Shown in pieces: positions 23,193 to 34,276 of a stretch of DNA of 64,000 nucleotides. Source of the stretch: Cryptomeria japonica (lineage: Eukaryota; Streptophyta; Pinopsida; Cupressales; Cupressaceae). A model generated the notes under the pieces. The model searched no databases. It saw only the letters and a program-made list of their open reading frames with translations, and was not told the origin of the DNA. The stretch spans positions 666,358,352-666,422,351 of the forward strand of contig NC_081412.1 of the NCBI RefSeq assembly GCF_030272615.1, given 5' to 3'. How positions within the stretch are numbered: the first letter of the stretch is position 1; every line of letters begins with the position of its first letter. The position numbers and the translations under genes were made by a program.

Positions 23193-25613
23193 ATGCCTAA
23201 ATCGGCGGTGGAATCATCAAAAATGCCCGCAGTAGCTGAAACCTCACGAGCGTCCAAATCAGATATCCCGCGTAAGGTTGAAAAGATGAAGTATCAATAT
23301 CAGAGGGGAGGATTGCAGGAGTCGAAAGTTCAGAGCGTCTGGGACAACATTGGTGATACTGACCTTGGCCATATTGATATTCAGGATTTCAGGAATCGGG
23401 TCTTCTCACCCAACGCATATGGCAGGCCTAGGCAGATGGTGGAAAGTGGCATCGCCCAAGCGGCGGGTTTTCCTCCAGCAATACAAAACTATGAATTAGT
23501 AGTGGAGGCTGCTCGGCATTATGAACCAAATTCCAGACTAGTGCTCTTGGAGAATATGACTATCGCCGACTTCTCTCCTGAGGCCATTGGTGATGCCTTT
23601 GACATCCCCTTTCCAAATAATCCCACAACTACAACCATAGACGAAGCACAAGGGGCATATGATATGAATCAGGCCCGATGCAAAGCACTGATCAACGAAG
23701 AATGGTTCAAGGAGAAAAGGCCTTCAAGCACCAGGATTGTGAAAAAGACCCCCAGGAGTGATTTTCATAATGAACATGGGGATATGGTCACCTTACTCAG
23801 CCGAGTCATGGGACTTCCTAAGTCCAGCTACTTTGAAGAATGGATGTTCTATTTTACAGAGCAGGTCTTTGCCGGAAAGTCTAAGTTTGACTGGGCCCAG
23901 ATCATAAGCGATAACATCCACACTCAGCTGATTGAGCTCGAAACGAAGAAGTACTTCACCATGACCTCTTATTTGGTCTATATGTTCGCCAAGAACCAAC
24001 CACTGCTAGGATTGGTAATGAAAGGTGAAATCGGGAATGGGCCCGGTCAGGTGAAAGTCTATGATTGTTACCCACAGCTGCACTACCAGGATATAGCTCA
24101 GAGGGAAAAGAACAGCCCGGCTTACGCGGTTGGTCAGTATGAACGCGTCAATGACGCCTTCACAATGCGCCTAGTCAGGCTAATGCAGGGAGGGTTACAC
24201 ATAAGGCTCTCGGAGCAAGCTACTACTTTAGTGCAGAGGTATGGAGCTTGGTTCATTCAGTTCTCAAGGTTTTCCTACATCCGAATAGCTGGCTTTGATG
24301 GTGCTCCCCTCCGACTTCCACGGTATCCAACCGACAAAGTAATTCTTATGGAGGTTGCAAGGCAATCACGCCCGACCGGCATCTTACTCCGAGAAAGCAA
24401 GCAGGCTGGATTCACATTTCCTATGATCATAGACAACCATGATGTCCACTTGAAGACCCCTACCCTAGCAGAGGAGTCCCTTGTAGAGTTGGCCTCTTAT
24501 GGCCTACAGGACCATTTCCCAAGAAAATACTTTGATCATGATAATCTGGCAAAAAGAGCCTATGGTCGAAGGTACAGAGCAAAGGAGTTAGTTGAAGACT
24601 ATTGGAAGAATTGCTTTGATGACTACGAGGTCAGGCGACGGGAATATTCTAGGTTGAGTGTGCAGCAAATGCGACTCTTTGAATACCGTTGGGTCCTAGA
24701 TCAGCTCACAGACTCAAGAAATTGCCTCCAAGTCCGAGAATTTGAAGCAGTAAGGCATCTTTTGCCAGGCGTTGATTGGTCACAGGACCCAATCACAGAT
24801 TTCGAGGCAGTTATGGCAGCCCCAGCAAGGTACACAGATCAGTGGTTACATCAGCAGATCGAGAGGCTAGTCCATGAGGGAGTCCAGTTCACTTACCATT
24901 TGACGAGCAGTCTCGATTCTCAATCTTCAGAGGACGAAGGAACATCTAGTGCACCCCGGGAAGGAACTGAGAAACCAGAGAAAAGAAAGAAGGCTAAGGC
25001 TTGCAGAGGAACTCAGACGTCCAAAAGAACAAGAAGGGAGAAGATTCCTATAAAGAGGCAGGAAGTCACTTCATCTTCAAAAGATCCCAGTTCATCCGAC
25101 GATGCTATAGAATTGGATTGCGTACCTGCTCCGACTTCCCAGAGCGACATCGATGCATTTGAGGCCAATGATCCTCCTGCGCCTGATGTGCTGGATACTG
25201 AGCTAAGAGCCCTCAAGTTGACCGAACTGGGTAACCAAATGGAAGAAGGAGAAATCCCATCCACCCAGGGGGTCAAAGTGCATGAACCTACCCAACAAAG
25301 CCGTTACGAGTTGCTGCTCCTCAATACAGCCAAGGACGACTCCACCATCGAGGGAGAACAAAGGATAGACGAAACTCATGAGCTCGAGAGAACTGAAGAG
25401 CAACCTTCACATGAAGATGTCGGGCAGTTGTTCAGCGAAATAGGGGAGAATTCAGCTGCAAGCAAAGAGCTTCACACCTCTTTCACTCCTCCGGTGGCAA
25501 GGCAGCTGCGAATCTGTGGTCAGTCGGTTGAGAACGTAGGAGAACAAAATGCTGACTTAACCCTATCATCAACCCAGATAGTGCCTCAAGAGTGGCTGAT
25601 TGCCAGAGCTTAG
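23193..25613 (+). CDS. U3-encoded protein of giant LTR B1 (806-aa ORF)
   Basis: Unrecognised family. ATG at 23193 is chosen because it follows the predicted acceptor and matches the start of the sister genes. Visible blocks: GHIDIQDF (59-66), AAGFPPAIQNYE (90-101), EEWMFYF (about 216-222), YGAWFIQFSRFSYIR (about 350-364), LPRYPTDKVILMEVARQ (about 375-391), then a charged, Ser-rich linker with a Lys/Arg stretch near 595-622 that could be a nuclear signal, and an acidic tail. No transmembrane segment or signal peptide is evident. The block order recalls putative plant-transposon-associated or plant-mobile-domain proteins, but that is only a guess. The ORF ends at TAG 25611, and homologous protein continues in the same frame. 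Confidence 0.75.
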   Translation: MPKSAVESSKMPAVAETSRASKSDIPRKVEKMKYQYQRGGLQESKVQSVWDNIGDTDLGHIDIQDFRNRVFSPNAYGRPRQMVESGIAQAAGFPPAIQNYELVVEAARHYEPNSRLVLLENMTIADFSPEAIGDAFDIPFPNNPTTTTIDEAQGAYDMNQARCKALINEEWFKEKRPSSTRIVKKTPRSDFHNEHGDMVTLLSRVMGLPKSSYFEEWMFYFTEQVFAGKSKFDWAQIISDNIHTQLIELETKKYFTMTSYLVYMFAKNQPLLGLVMKGEIGNGPGQVKVYDCYPQLHYQDIAQREKNSPAYAVGQYERVNDAFTMRLVRLMQGGLHIRLSEQATTLVQRYGAWFIQFSRFSYIRIAGFDGAPLRLPRYPTDKVILMEVARQSRPTGILLRESKQAGFTFPMIIDNHDVHLKTPTLAEESLVELASYGLQDHFPRKYFDHDNLAKRAYGRRYRAKELVEDYWKNCFDDYEVRRREYSRLSVQQMRLFEYRWVLDQLTDSRNCLQVREFEAVRHLLPGVDWSQDPITDFEAVMAAPARYTDQWLHQQIERLVHEGVQFTYHLTSSLDSQSSEDEGTSSAPREGTEKPEKRKKAKACRGTQTSKRTRREKIPIKRQEVTSSSKDPSSSDDAIELDCVPAPTSQSDIDAFEANDPPAPDVLDTELRALKLTELGNQMEEGEIPSTQGVKVHEPTQQSRYELLLLNTAKDDSTIEGEQRIDETHELERTEEQPSHEDVGQLFSEIGENSAASKELHTSFTPPVARQLRICGQSVENVGEQNADLTLSSTQIVPQEWLIARA

Positions 25614-26866
25614 CGCAGGGCCGCCACCAAACCACCCATTGATCTAGAGGATATCTTCTCGCGTATGGATCAAGCAAAAGCCAAAGCGAAGAAGAAACCA
25701 AGGGCATATTCTAGAGTGACCAAGGACGAGCAAAGGAACCGCACTCTTCATATTGCCACCCCGCCCATAGACAAGCCAGCAGATCAGATAACACTGGCAG
25801 ATTATAGCATCACAACTATCCCCATCGGACGAGCTACCAAGGAGCAAGAAAAAGAAGAATTTAAGGATTCAGTGCAGAACATACTCAAACAGCTCGAAGA
25901 GATCACAGCGGAAAAGGATATGTATCGGGCCGTGTTGAGCAAGCTGAGGAATACATCGATCAGCTCCTAAGGCCATTACACAGTCCCTCCGAATCCCATA
26001 TTCCCCCGACGGAGTTGGCGCAAAGGACCACAATTGAATTTGAAGGAGTTCGGGATACCGCTAAGGCCGTCAAGGAATGGATGCAAGACATCAAGAAAAG
26101 GGGAGAGCAGATCCTTAAGGAGGTGAAAGAAATGGCCCTTCATCGAGAGCTCACTCTAGTCAAGTTGTTGGAGGTAAAGAAGGAATCCCTTCACATGCAT
26201 GAAGTGGCAGCCACTACCCTTCCCCTCATGAGAGCTCTTTTCTGGACACACGCGCAAATTCCCACATTGTCTGCCATCCTAGATCCTCATAGCATCAGTG
26301 TTCTCAAAGAGTGGTACTGGACCATCACCATGAAGAACGACACCAAAGAAATCATTGACAAAGAAAGTGACGCATGTGAGGCAATTCTGGGGAACATGCA
26401 AGAACTAGGTAAGACCATCCTTCGATCAATGGTTTCAGGATGGATAAACGACCTGTCCGATAATGCAATCCAACCGGACTGGGAAGAAAGGTTGGGGACG
26501 GATAAGATTTCCTATTTTGCTAAAGACACGAGTTTTGCTAGTCAATTCCATTCAGATATATTATGCTTTGAGCGTAATCGCTCCAGCTGGAAGGACGGTT
26601 TAAAGCACATGGACCAGTATCTTGAGGGCATGCAGTATAAAATTCCCCATCCTCCCATGCCTCCATTTAGTCTTCTCTTCTAGCTGTGTATCAAATTCTA
26701 GGAATACGTTCGCAAGGAACGAGCAGCAGGTCGTGATTTATGGCGAGAATACCTGCATGGCGAGGATCTAGAGAAAGAGTGTGAGACTGAAATAGAGAAA
26801 GTAATTTCTCAAAAGTGCTTTCTTCCATCCAAAATCTTAAAAGTGCACTTTTGCACAAAAAGGTGA
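25614..26866 (+). pseudogene. C-terminal continuation of the B1 U3 gene
   Basis: After TAG 25611 the frame goes on with IATPPIDKPADQITLADYSI and IGRATKEQE, matching the DY...I..G block of A3 and C. A one-base frameshift near 25940 moves to the frame of EEYIDQLLRPLHSPSE and the C-terminal helical part (26015-26683). TAG at 26681 and TAG at 26699 interrupt, then EYVRKERAAGRDLWREYL matches the tail of A2. All three stops stand where CAG is likely. The intact protein would have been about 1200 residues. The tail is predicted helical, possibly coiled coil. Confidence 0.7.
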
Positions 26867-27952
26867 CAGTTGACTTTTGGTCAACAAATGTAAAACTTTA
26901 TTTGATGCACCTTTTTGGATTGTTTCAAATTGTTGTAATTATCCCTTTTTGGGTAGTTATTGCCCATTTTGGGGTAGTTGTTGATATTTGCCTCCCATTT
27001 ATGGGTATGGGCAGTCATGCTTTATGGATGAATCTGGGCCACTTGTTTAGATTAAATCTAGGCCATTCATCCTTTTTGAAGCCTATATTAAGGGACTGGT
27101 TTTCCCTCTTTTTTGTAAGAAGTTCTTGGATTGTTGCGAAAGCTCTGGAGAAATTTACAAGAATTAATGCAATGAATTAAGACTGTTTTCAAGTTTCCTT
27201 GTGAGTGCATGGTCTCCTTCTTCACTTAATTTAGAAAACTTTTAGTTATGTCTATTTATTTTACATAGCATTTTTTCAATCAAGCATCTGATAGAATCCT
27301 TACAGTCCATACCATTAGAGAACGGCTGATTGCTTTTCTTTGCGCATGGTTAATCTGGACACTTTCATGCTTAGTTCGATTATCAAATACATACTGTGAA
27401 TGTAGAAGTTCTAATATCGTACTTGATAATATGAAAATCTAGTTTCTCCTTTGAAGATTGCACTGGATTTATGCAAACATTGTGTCTAAATAGCTGGTGA
27501 TGTTTAATCTAGTTTCCTAGAGGTGTCTGTCTGCTTGACTGAATTTGTTGTCTTAGTTAGAATTTACAGTTCATCTGTCTCTCTCCCTCTCTATCCTTCC
27601 CTCCTTTTTCCCTTTTTTATTTAGAAAATCTACAGTCCTATCAAAACAGTATCAAATTAACCGATATCATGAGATAGAAAGATCGTAAAAGTTCCAGGGA
27701 ACTTATCTATAAATTGCCAGTTAAACGTAAGTCCCCCTTGTGTTTCCAACATAAACACATCAAGCCACTGAAAAATCCCGTGGTCAAGACCTGACAAAAG
27801 AAACCTTGAGGTAGTCTCCTTTGGTCAAACTTAGAAAACAACATTAGAGACTTCCTTATCTCAAGAGAGAGTAGGATAATCAGTCGGCTATTCTATTTTG
27901 CGTTGGCTGTATGGAGTTTGCAGCAATGCGATTCCAGACACGTCAAAGTTAC

Positions 27953-28248
27953 CCATGGAGTCTGAATATCTCACGGAAAAAGAGCTCGACTACTTGTGTA
28001 GCTGAATATGTAGTAATGATCGGAAAGAAGTGGGCATACGTCGTCAAATGATCAACCACCACATAGATACAATCTCTACCTTGAGCTTTTGGTAATCTAG
28101 TGGTGAAGTCCATGGAAATGCACTCCCACTTCCTGTCAGGAATCGGAAGTGGCTGAAGTAAGCCTATAGGGTATGTGTGGTCCTGCTTATTCTGCTGACA
28201 AACAGGGCACTGTCTAACATATCGAAGAACATCTGATTTTAGATCCTT
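27953..28248 (-). pseudogene. Chromovirus F integrase core, N-part
   Basis: The minus frame reads CPVCQQNK (second half of the H2C2 zinc finger), then SMDFTTRLPK with the first catalytic Asp, VVVDHLTTYAHF, and ends at the B1 insertion just before the second catalytic Asp block. The first half of the finger is at 29270-29503, beyond the solo LTR at 28249-29264. This section itself is an open frame. Confidence 0.9.
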
Positions 28249-29264
28249 TGTAAAATTCCCTAACTGGATCTTAATTGCACTGTAGAATTCAATTCCCTAA
28301 CTGGACTTTAATTGCTGATGTTGCATATTCAAAACTTACAAGAAATTATTAACGCAACACAGTCAAGAAAATGGAAATGAACAGTTTATTTATTTGGAAT
28401 TTCCCTTAACCAAATTGATTATAGTTCTGTTTTCATATCCACTAAAACATGTAATAATTCAAAACAGTCATTAATTTATTCCTTTGGGGAACAAGGTAGA
28501 TAAGAATTTATGATGCACCTCGTTGGTACGCAAGATCTGTGGATGGAAGCTTTACGGGGATCTCGCTTAGAAGAACAAAATGTTATACTTTCAACTGCCG
28601 TCACTCCACCAGAACACGTACTGTCTACAAATTTCCTACTCCCGAGACGACTCCTATGATTGCATCGTCATTTAGTTGTGTTCCTTTAATTCGCAGTTGT
28701 AGCCTTTTAGTTTGCTGAAGGCGTCGGCACTCCCAGTCTACCGTGGAGAATGTCCCTGGCGTTGCTCGATATCAGGTTAATGGATTCCTATAGCGAGAAC
28801 GAGATTGCAGAAGGTTTCCCGTGCGACTTAGCGGATAAAGTATGCACTTCCTTTCCCTCCGGTTATACTCCTAGGTTCAACGCGATTTTATTCCGGTGTG
28901 AATCATTGGTATCTCCTCCAGTTTTGATGACCAATAGGCCAGTTCGTAAACTGACGAAAGGCTGTTTAAACTTGGAATGTAAATGACATTCGCAGACTTT
29001 TAATTTTCTCTTCCACGATTTGTTTTTATCAAAAACTCCTGTCCTCATCACGGGTGCTGCCCATTCTTTTATTATCATCAATTGGTTATGAATCTCGTTA
29101 AAAATCCCGTAATAGTTAGGATTAATTACGGAGTTAAACAAATACATGTAAATAAAAGACATCCTTGTTAATATTAATTATTTATATAAATGAATGGGAG
29201 AATTTATATAAAATAATTAATATATTTTTATACTATCGTCAATCAAATATTAGGGGACATGACA
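28249..29264 (-). mobile_element. 1.0-kb solo LTR inside chromovirus integrase
   Basis: It reads TGTCATGTCCCC...TTTTACA on the minus strand and has flanks TCCTT (28244-28248) and CCCTT (29265-29269), a 5-bp TSD with one change. It splits the H2C2 zinc finger of the host integrase. The first bases resemble the start of the F LTR, suggesting a related gypsy family. The interior has a less AT-rich section (28510-28990) with a 78-codon plus ORF of no recognised family. Confidence 0.8.
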
Positions 29265-29269
29265 CCCTT

Positions 29270-31458
29270 CCAAGTGAACCTCTCCCATATCTGTCTGTGT
29301 GTCTTGAAGTAGCCGGGATGACCTGCCATAGGTGTATCATGGAAGGTCCTCATCACCATATTCTTCACATTCGATCCTGGGGTTAAAAATATCCTCCCCT
29401 TGTAAAAGATTAGATCATTCACAATAGAATATCTATCATCATGTATCAACCCCTCTACTGTACCTGAAGCCCAAGAATCCTTGGCATATTTTGCCACAAT
29501 CAAATGCCTTCAATCCTCTAAAACCGCTGCCATGGAGCTCAAATGTGGATGATGAGATAGTGCATCAGAAACTACATCCTGTGTACCTTTGACGAAAGAG
29601 ATGTCAAAGTCATGTGATTGCAGCTTGCTCACCTATTTCTGCTGCCTATCATTAAGATCCCGCTACCCAAGGAAATGTCTCAAGCTGTTAAGGTCTGTTT
29701 TTACAATGAATTTGCTGCCCACCAAATATTGCCTGAATTTGGCCAATGCATGCATGATGGCCAACATTTCCTTATCGTATATACTGTAGCTCCTCTCAGG
29801 ACCCCTCAACGTCCTACTCTCAAAAGCAATCGGATGTTTGTCTTGAATAAGGACAACCCCAATTCCCTCACCTGAAGCATCACACTGCAACTCAAAGGGT
29901 TTGCTGAAATCTGGCAATGCAAATACTGGGCAAGTGGTCATAAGTCGTTTGAACATCTCAAAGCATTCCTGTGCCTCGGGAGTCCAAACAAAAGCTCCCT
30001 TCTTAGTCAAATCTTTGAGTGGAGCTGCATGCAGTAAATAACCATTAACAAACCTGCGATAGAAACCACATAGGCCCAAAAACCCTCTAAGTTGTGTAAG
30101 ATTCACAAGTGTAGGCCATTCTACAATTGCCTTGACCTTATCAAGATCCATACGCACTCCTTCAGAACTAATGATGTGACCTAAATAAAGTAATTCTGTC
30201 ATACCCAAGTCACACTTGGATTCCTTGGCATATAGACTCCTTGCCAATAATTCCCAAAACCGTATCAAGACGTGCAATGTGCTCCTCCCATGTCCTACTA
30301 TACACAAAAATGTTGTCAAAGAAGACTAACACAAATTTCTGCAACTATGAATGAAACACCCTGTTCATAGCGGATTGAAATATAGTAGGTGCATTGGTTA
30401 GCCCAAATGACATAACTACGAACTCAAAGTGTCCACAATGACAACGAAATGCCGTCTCTACTATATCCTGCTCCGTAACTCGAATCTAATGATATCCTAA
30501 CCTCAAGTCAATTTTAGAGAAATACTGTGCACCATGCAGCTCATAAATCAATTCATCAATCCTAGGGATAGGATACCTATTCTTGATAGTCTTTTTATTC
30601 AACAACCTGTAGTCAATGCACATCCGTAACATACCATTCTTCTTTTTGACCAAAACCACGGATGAAGCAAATGGTGACTTGCTAGGTTAGATATGTCCCA
30701 TAGCTAGAGCTCCTTAATGGTTTTTTCTATCTCATCCTTGAGCCGCTTAGGGTGCCTGTACGTAGTGACTATCATGGGCTTAGCACCTTCCTCCAACTCA
30801 ATGATGTGTTCTATTCCTCTATCTGGAGGTCTACCAGGTGGAATCTCGCTGAAGACCTTATCATGATTGATCCTCAACTCTTGAATGTCAGGTGGATAGA
30901 TAGGTTTTTTCTGCTCCTCTTGTGTTTGCTTCAAAGCACAACCTGCTGCCCACTCAACCATGTCATGCCGCAAGAGACGCTCCATCCTCCTAAGTGATAA
31001 AGTCCTACAACTAGTGTCCTTGAGTGCCTTCAACACATGTGTTTTTCCATCCTTTTCAAATCTCATTTCCATCTCACAAAGATTGAGGGTGAATATTCCC
31101 CTGTCATCCCTAAAACCATATCTGTGTCTCCCATGTTCACCACATAAAATCAGCTTTGAATTCAAAATTATTCAAGCACATAGGAAGGTTAGAAATCATC
31201 TTGTCACACTTGAGAGTGTAACCATCAACAACCTTCACCTGAATTCCCTAAAAACCCTCGATGCGTATGCCACGTCTCTCAACAAGTCTAGCATCAATAA
31301 AATTGTGTTGCGCTTGTATCAAGGAGAGTGATGATTTTTTGACCAGCAAAGACTCCTCTCATCTTGAAAGAACCCTCACGCTGAATGCTAGTGAGATGAG
31401 CCTCCTTAAGCTTCACTTCAGTCTCAACTTCCCCTTCTTGTTCTGACTTTTCTGATTC
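29270..31458 (-). pseudogene. Chromovirus F pol: protease region, RT, RNase H, H2C2
   Basis: In minus order: a degenerate protease region (31165-31458), a pre-RT stretch with FSEIPPGRPPDRGIEH (30704-31165), RT with [20 protein letters not shown] and a catalytic box reading FVLVFFDNIFVYS, where the second Asp of the usual DD pair is Asn. The RT thumb and RNase H follow (29663-30319: FALPDFSKPFELQCDASGEG, then LRHFLG), then the first H2C2 half (HDTPMAGHPGYFKTHRQIW). Stops include TAA 30687, TAG 30486 and TAG 30345, with frame changes between parts. It is non-functional. Confidence 0.9.
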
Positions 31459-32649
31459 TTAATCTTCATTATCTAATTGCTGGTCAGAATCTGAGCCTTC
31501 ATAAAAAGCCCACATAGCTTTGTTTTCTTTCCCTTTAGGCCTTAAAGGATAGTCATGATTAGCATCATAAGGCCCCTTACAATAAAAGCACAATTTCTTC
31601 TTTCTCAAGTCATTGAGTGTCTCACGGTCTAGTGGAAAAGTTGTCTTACCCTTTACCTTATCTTCCTTCTTCGGAAATTTCTTGTTGTCACGATAGGAAG
31701 ATGCTCCTTTGGATGTAAACTTGTTCGTAGGTGCTGCAAATTCCATGCCACGTGCTTTCTTCATAGCTTCCTGTAAAGATGGAGGATCAAAGGCTTTCAA
31801 CCAGCCCTTCAGTGGTTCCATTAGCCCTTCAATAAATAAAACTACCAATCTCCTTTCACTGATATTAGGAACCATGACTGATAATTGTTGAAAATCAGAA
31901 GCATATGCTTCAAGAGATCCATGTTTCTTTAGTTGTGCTAGCTCACGAAAGCTTACCTCAAGATCTTTAACATCAAATCTTTTAATCAACTTTTCAGTGA
32001 ACTCATCATAAGTGGTAATTAGGTTATGACCAAGAGTGATCAACCCGTGGTACCACCACTCACGAGAAGCCCCCTCCAAAAGTAATGTGGCAAATCTTAT
32101 AGCAACCTCTTCAGGCATAGGTCTTAATGATAGATAATTATCAAGCTTTTGCACCCAGGACCTAGCTGTACATTTTTTACTTCCATCAAAATATGGCATA
32201 ATGATCTTACCAAGTGTCTGCTGATAATCATTTCTTGGCGGAACGTAATGGTCATTTCCTCCTCCTCCTCTCCTATTCCTTTGATTCATGAATTGATCAA
32301 AGGTCCATTGATCCTTCAAATTAGCAGGTAATACATTGTACTCTTGGTAAGCTTGCCTTGCTTCATCTCCAAAAGTAGTGGCTGCAACAACTGGTGGTTG
32401 TTCTTCCCTTGGTGTGAAGGTAGGGAAAATTGGTCTAGAGGCTGAACCTCTAGTAGTAGTTTTGTGGACAGACCTTTCCCCCTCAGTATTCCTAATATTT
32501 TTATTGTTTCCACTATGTTCCGCTTCATGACATTGGTGGAAGTTATTGTTATTAGATTGTTGTTCCATTTTTCCCAACAATCGTGACATCATGTCAAGCA
32601 TGGTGTGAAATTTCCTCTCAATCCATGCATCCTTGTCTTCTTCTGCCAT
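31459..32649 (-). CDS. Chromovirus F Gag
   Basis: This is an open frame of 396 codons from ATG 32649 (MAEEDKDAWIERKFH); the same frame is open to about 32706 without an ATG. The middle carries the retrotransposon Gag region (ARSWVQKLDNYLSLRP, then LLEGASREWWY and FTEKLIKRF). Near the C-terminus is the zinc knuckle CFYCKGPYDANHDY, in which the last Cys of the CX2CX7HXC pattern is Tyr. Gag builds the particle that packages element RNA. The frame is intact, but RNA binding is probably impaired. Confidence 0.9.
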   Translation of the reverse strand: MAEEDKDAWIERKFHTMLDMMSRLLGKMEQQSNNNNFHQCHEAEHSGNNKNIRNTEGERSVHKTTTRGSASRPIFPTFTPREEQPPVVAATTFGDEARQAYQEYNVLPANLKDQWTFDQFMNQRNRRGGGGNDHYVPPRNDYQQTLGKIIMPYFDGSKKCTARSWVQKLDNYLSLRPMPEEVAIRFATLLLEGASREWWYHGLITLGHNLITTYDEFTEKLIKRFDVKDLEVSFRELAQLKKHGSLEAYASDFQQLSVMVPNISERRLVVLFIEGLMEPLKGWLKAFDPPSLQEAMKKARGMEFAAPTNKFTSKGASSYRDNKKFPKKEDKVKGKTTFPLDRETLNDLRKKKLCFYCKGPYDANHDYPLRPKGKENKAMWAFYEGSDSDQQLDNED

Positions 32650-32817
32650 AGTCTGAACTGTTTTACCAGTGTCTCTTTCCCTTAGTGCTGCTGACAATGT
32701 ATCCACTTCAAGTACCTGTGGGTTTTGATACTACTATCTTCGTTGTTCCCTGTTATAATACCTGACTTCTCTTGCACTCATCCAACATAAATCTGATCAT
32801 AGGATGGCAGGATGAAA

Positions 32818-32829
32818 GCTCTGATACCA
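32818..32829 (-). promoter_or_regulatory. Primer-binding site of chromovirus F
   Basis: TGGTATCAGAGC on the minus strand lies one base after the 5' LTR end. It is complementary to the 3' end of plant initiator tRNA-Met. Confidence 0.95.
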
Positions 32830-32830
32830 C

Positions 32831-34271
32831 TGTAATATCCTTGGATGATTATGAGGAGAAATTCTGATTTCTAAGCTAGAGATATTTTGTCAAACACTTG
32901 GCACTAGACTGTCATAAGGTTTCAGACTGAGGTTTTGGAACATTAACCACCAAGAACAACTGAGATATGATTTGCAAACTTCTTCTAAAAAGCTATATAA
33001 ACATCTAAGATGAATGTGCAACTAGTCTACAATGTAATTACACCAATTTTAGGATGAAGTCATGCACTTACAGCTGACTGTAATTTCATCGAACAGTTAG
33101 CATCAAACCAAAGGACATTGAGCAATTGATATGCAAACTTAGACTCCTTATTTATTCTTGAGACAATATGTTCATTACAATGCTCTAACATGTATCCAAA
33201 GACCTAGCAACCAATCATTGAATACTCAGAAATGCTGAATACGCATGGCAGCCATGGTGGTCTGCACACAACATGAAATTACAAGGAGAATGATGCCAAA
33301 AGGAACCTGATTATAATCGCCTTGACTTGAGATTGAAGAAGCAATCAATATCCAAGTTTTGGAGCCCTCACCAATGCCACATCAAATTATTCTTGAGAAT
33401 AGCCCCTGCTGCCAATGAAGGTCTGATAATAAATTATTAACAGCTTCTAAGTCCTCTTTCTCCTCCTAAAAATGATCGATGCCTCCTTCCAAATGTAGCG
33501 CTACCTTCAAGGGTGGAGTTCGATGCTTCTAACCAACACAATAAGCCAAATCGGGGGTATGGGGAGAGATCCATGATTTTGTCTCAGATCTGAATTTGCA
33601 CTAGCAACAACAAATATTAACCTTTAATAATCACAAGGATTGAATTGCCTCATGTCCTCAATTGGAATCGATGCACCTTAGGAGACCAAGAAGGTGATGT
33701 GCTGAATACACCACAAACCAATTACCATGGAGATGTCACAAAATTCAGTAAGCACAATATGGAAGACCGAAATTATCTGCCACTCAGTTGCAACCCTTCG
33801 GAGGATCTTTCACCACCTCAGTTATGCGAATCATTGGGAGGTATCCTTCGCAATGATCAAGTCTATAGAAACCTTAGGCTTCACAATACCAACTCAAGAG
33901 AAGATGTCAAATAACCGATGATGCACAATGAACCGACCCCCTCTATTTATCCTTTTCACTCCAACCGATTTGTTCCTTCTAGAAGATTCTTCTCTAACAA
34001 ACTCATATTCTTTTATTACACTTTATTATTTTATTACACAATAATTAATTTAATTGCACTTAAGATATTAACAAAATAACATTATGTTATAAAGTGCAAT
34101 TATAACATCAGACATGTAATCCTCCTTATTTCACCAAAATCATGTAGAAATAAAATGTGAAGCCATCAGTGACTACCAAATTGACCCCCTAATCAACTCC
34201 TTGGCCTACGAGGGTCAAGTAATAGGCCAACCTCGTGAATGTCCACGTGCTAAGGAGAAGGGGACATTACA
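32831..34271 (-). repeat. Chromovirus F 5' LTR
   Basis: TGTAATGTCCCC...GGATATTACA on the minus strand, 1441 bp, with intact ends. It matches 18327-19766 throughout with roughly one difference per 20 bases by eye. Confidence 0.95.
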
Positions 34272-34276
34272 CATAT

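Larger units (their letters stand above)
20663..27947 (+). mobile_element. Giant LTR B1 carrying a U3 gene, inside integrase
   Basis: A 7285-bp unit starting TGTTGTG and ending ACGTCAAA (expected CGTCAACA). TSDs are GTAAC (20658-20662) and GTTAC (27948-27952), one base different. The host integrase frame is continuous when unit and one TSD are removed. No gag-pol and no internal LTR boundary were found. In LTR sense (plus) it has a terminal hairpin (20683-20699), a TCCGAAAATCG-type motif array (21140-22520), an intron (22753-23187), a large gene (23193-26866) and a TATA box (27084-27093). Its terminal 300 bp match the B2 LTRs. Confidence 0.9.
18327..34271 (-). mobile_element. Ty3/gypsy chromovirus F, with two nested insertions
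   Basis: Perfect 5-bp TSDs CATAT at 18322-18326 and 34272-34276 flank two LTRs of 1440 and 1441 bp. By eye the LTRs are about 95% identical. The minus-strand order is LTR, tRNA-iMet primer site, gag, protease region, RT, RNase H, integrase with H2C2 finger, chromodomain, purine tract, LTR. The integrase is split by B1 (20663-27947) and by a solo LTR (28249-29264). Removing both leaves about 7.6 kb, a normal size. Stops, frameshifts and altered catalytic residues show it is dead. Confidence 0.95.

Noticed and set aside
28750-28986. Possible host gene exon
   Set aside because: Only 78 codons, no recognised domain, inside a unit with clear LTR ends and TSD. Listed as a weak finding only.
19745-32706. 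Chromovirus pol as a functional gene set
   Set aside because: At least six in-frame stops, frame changes, two insertions in the integrase, an altered RT catalytic box and an altered zinc knuckle.
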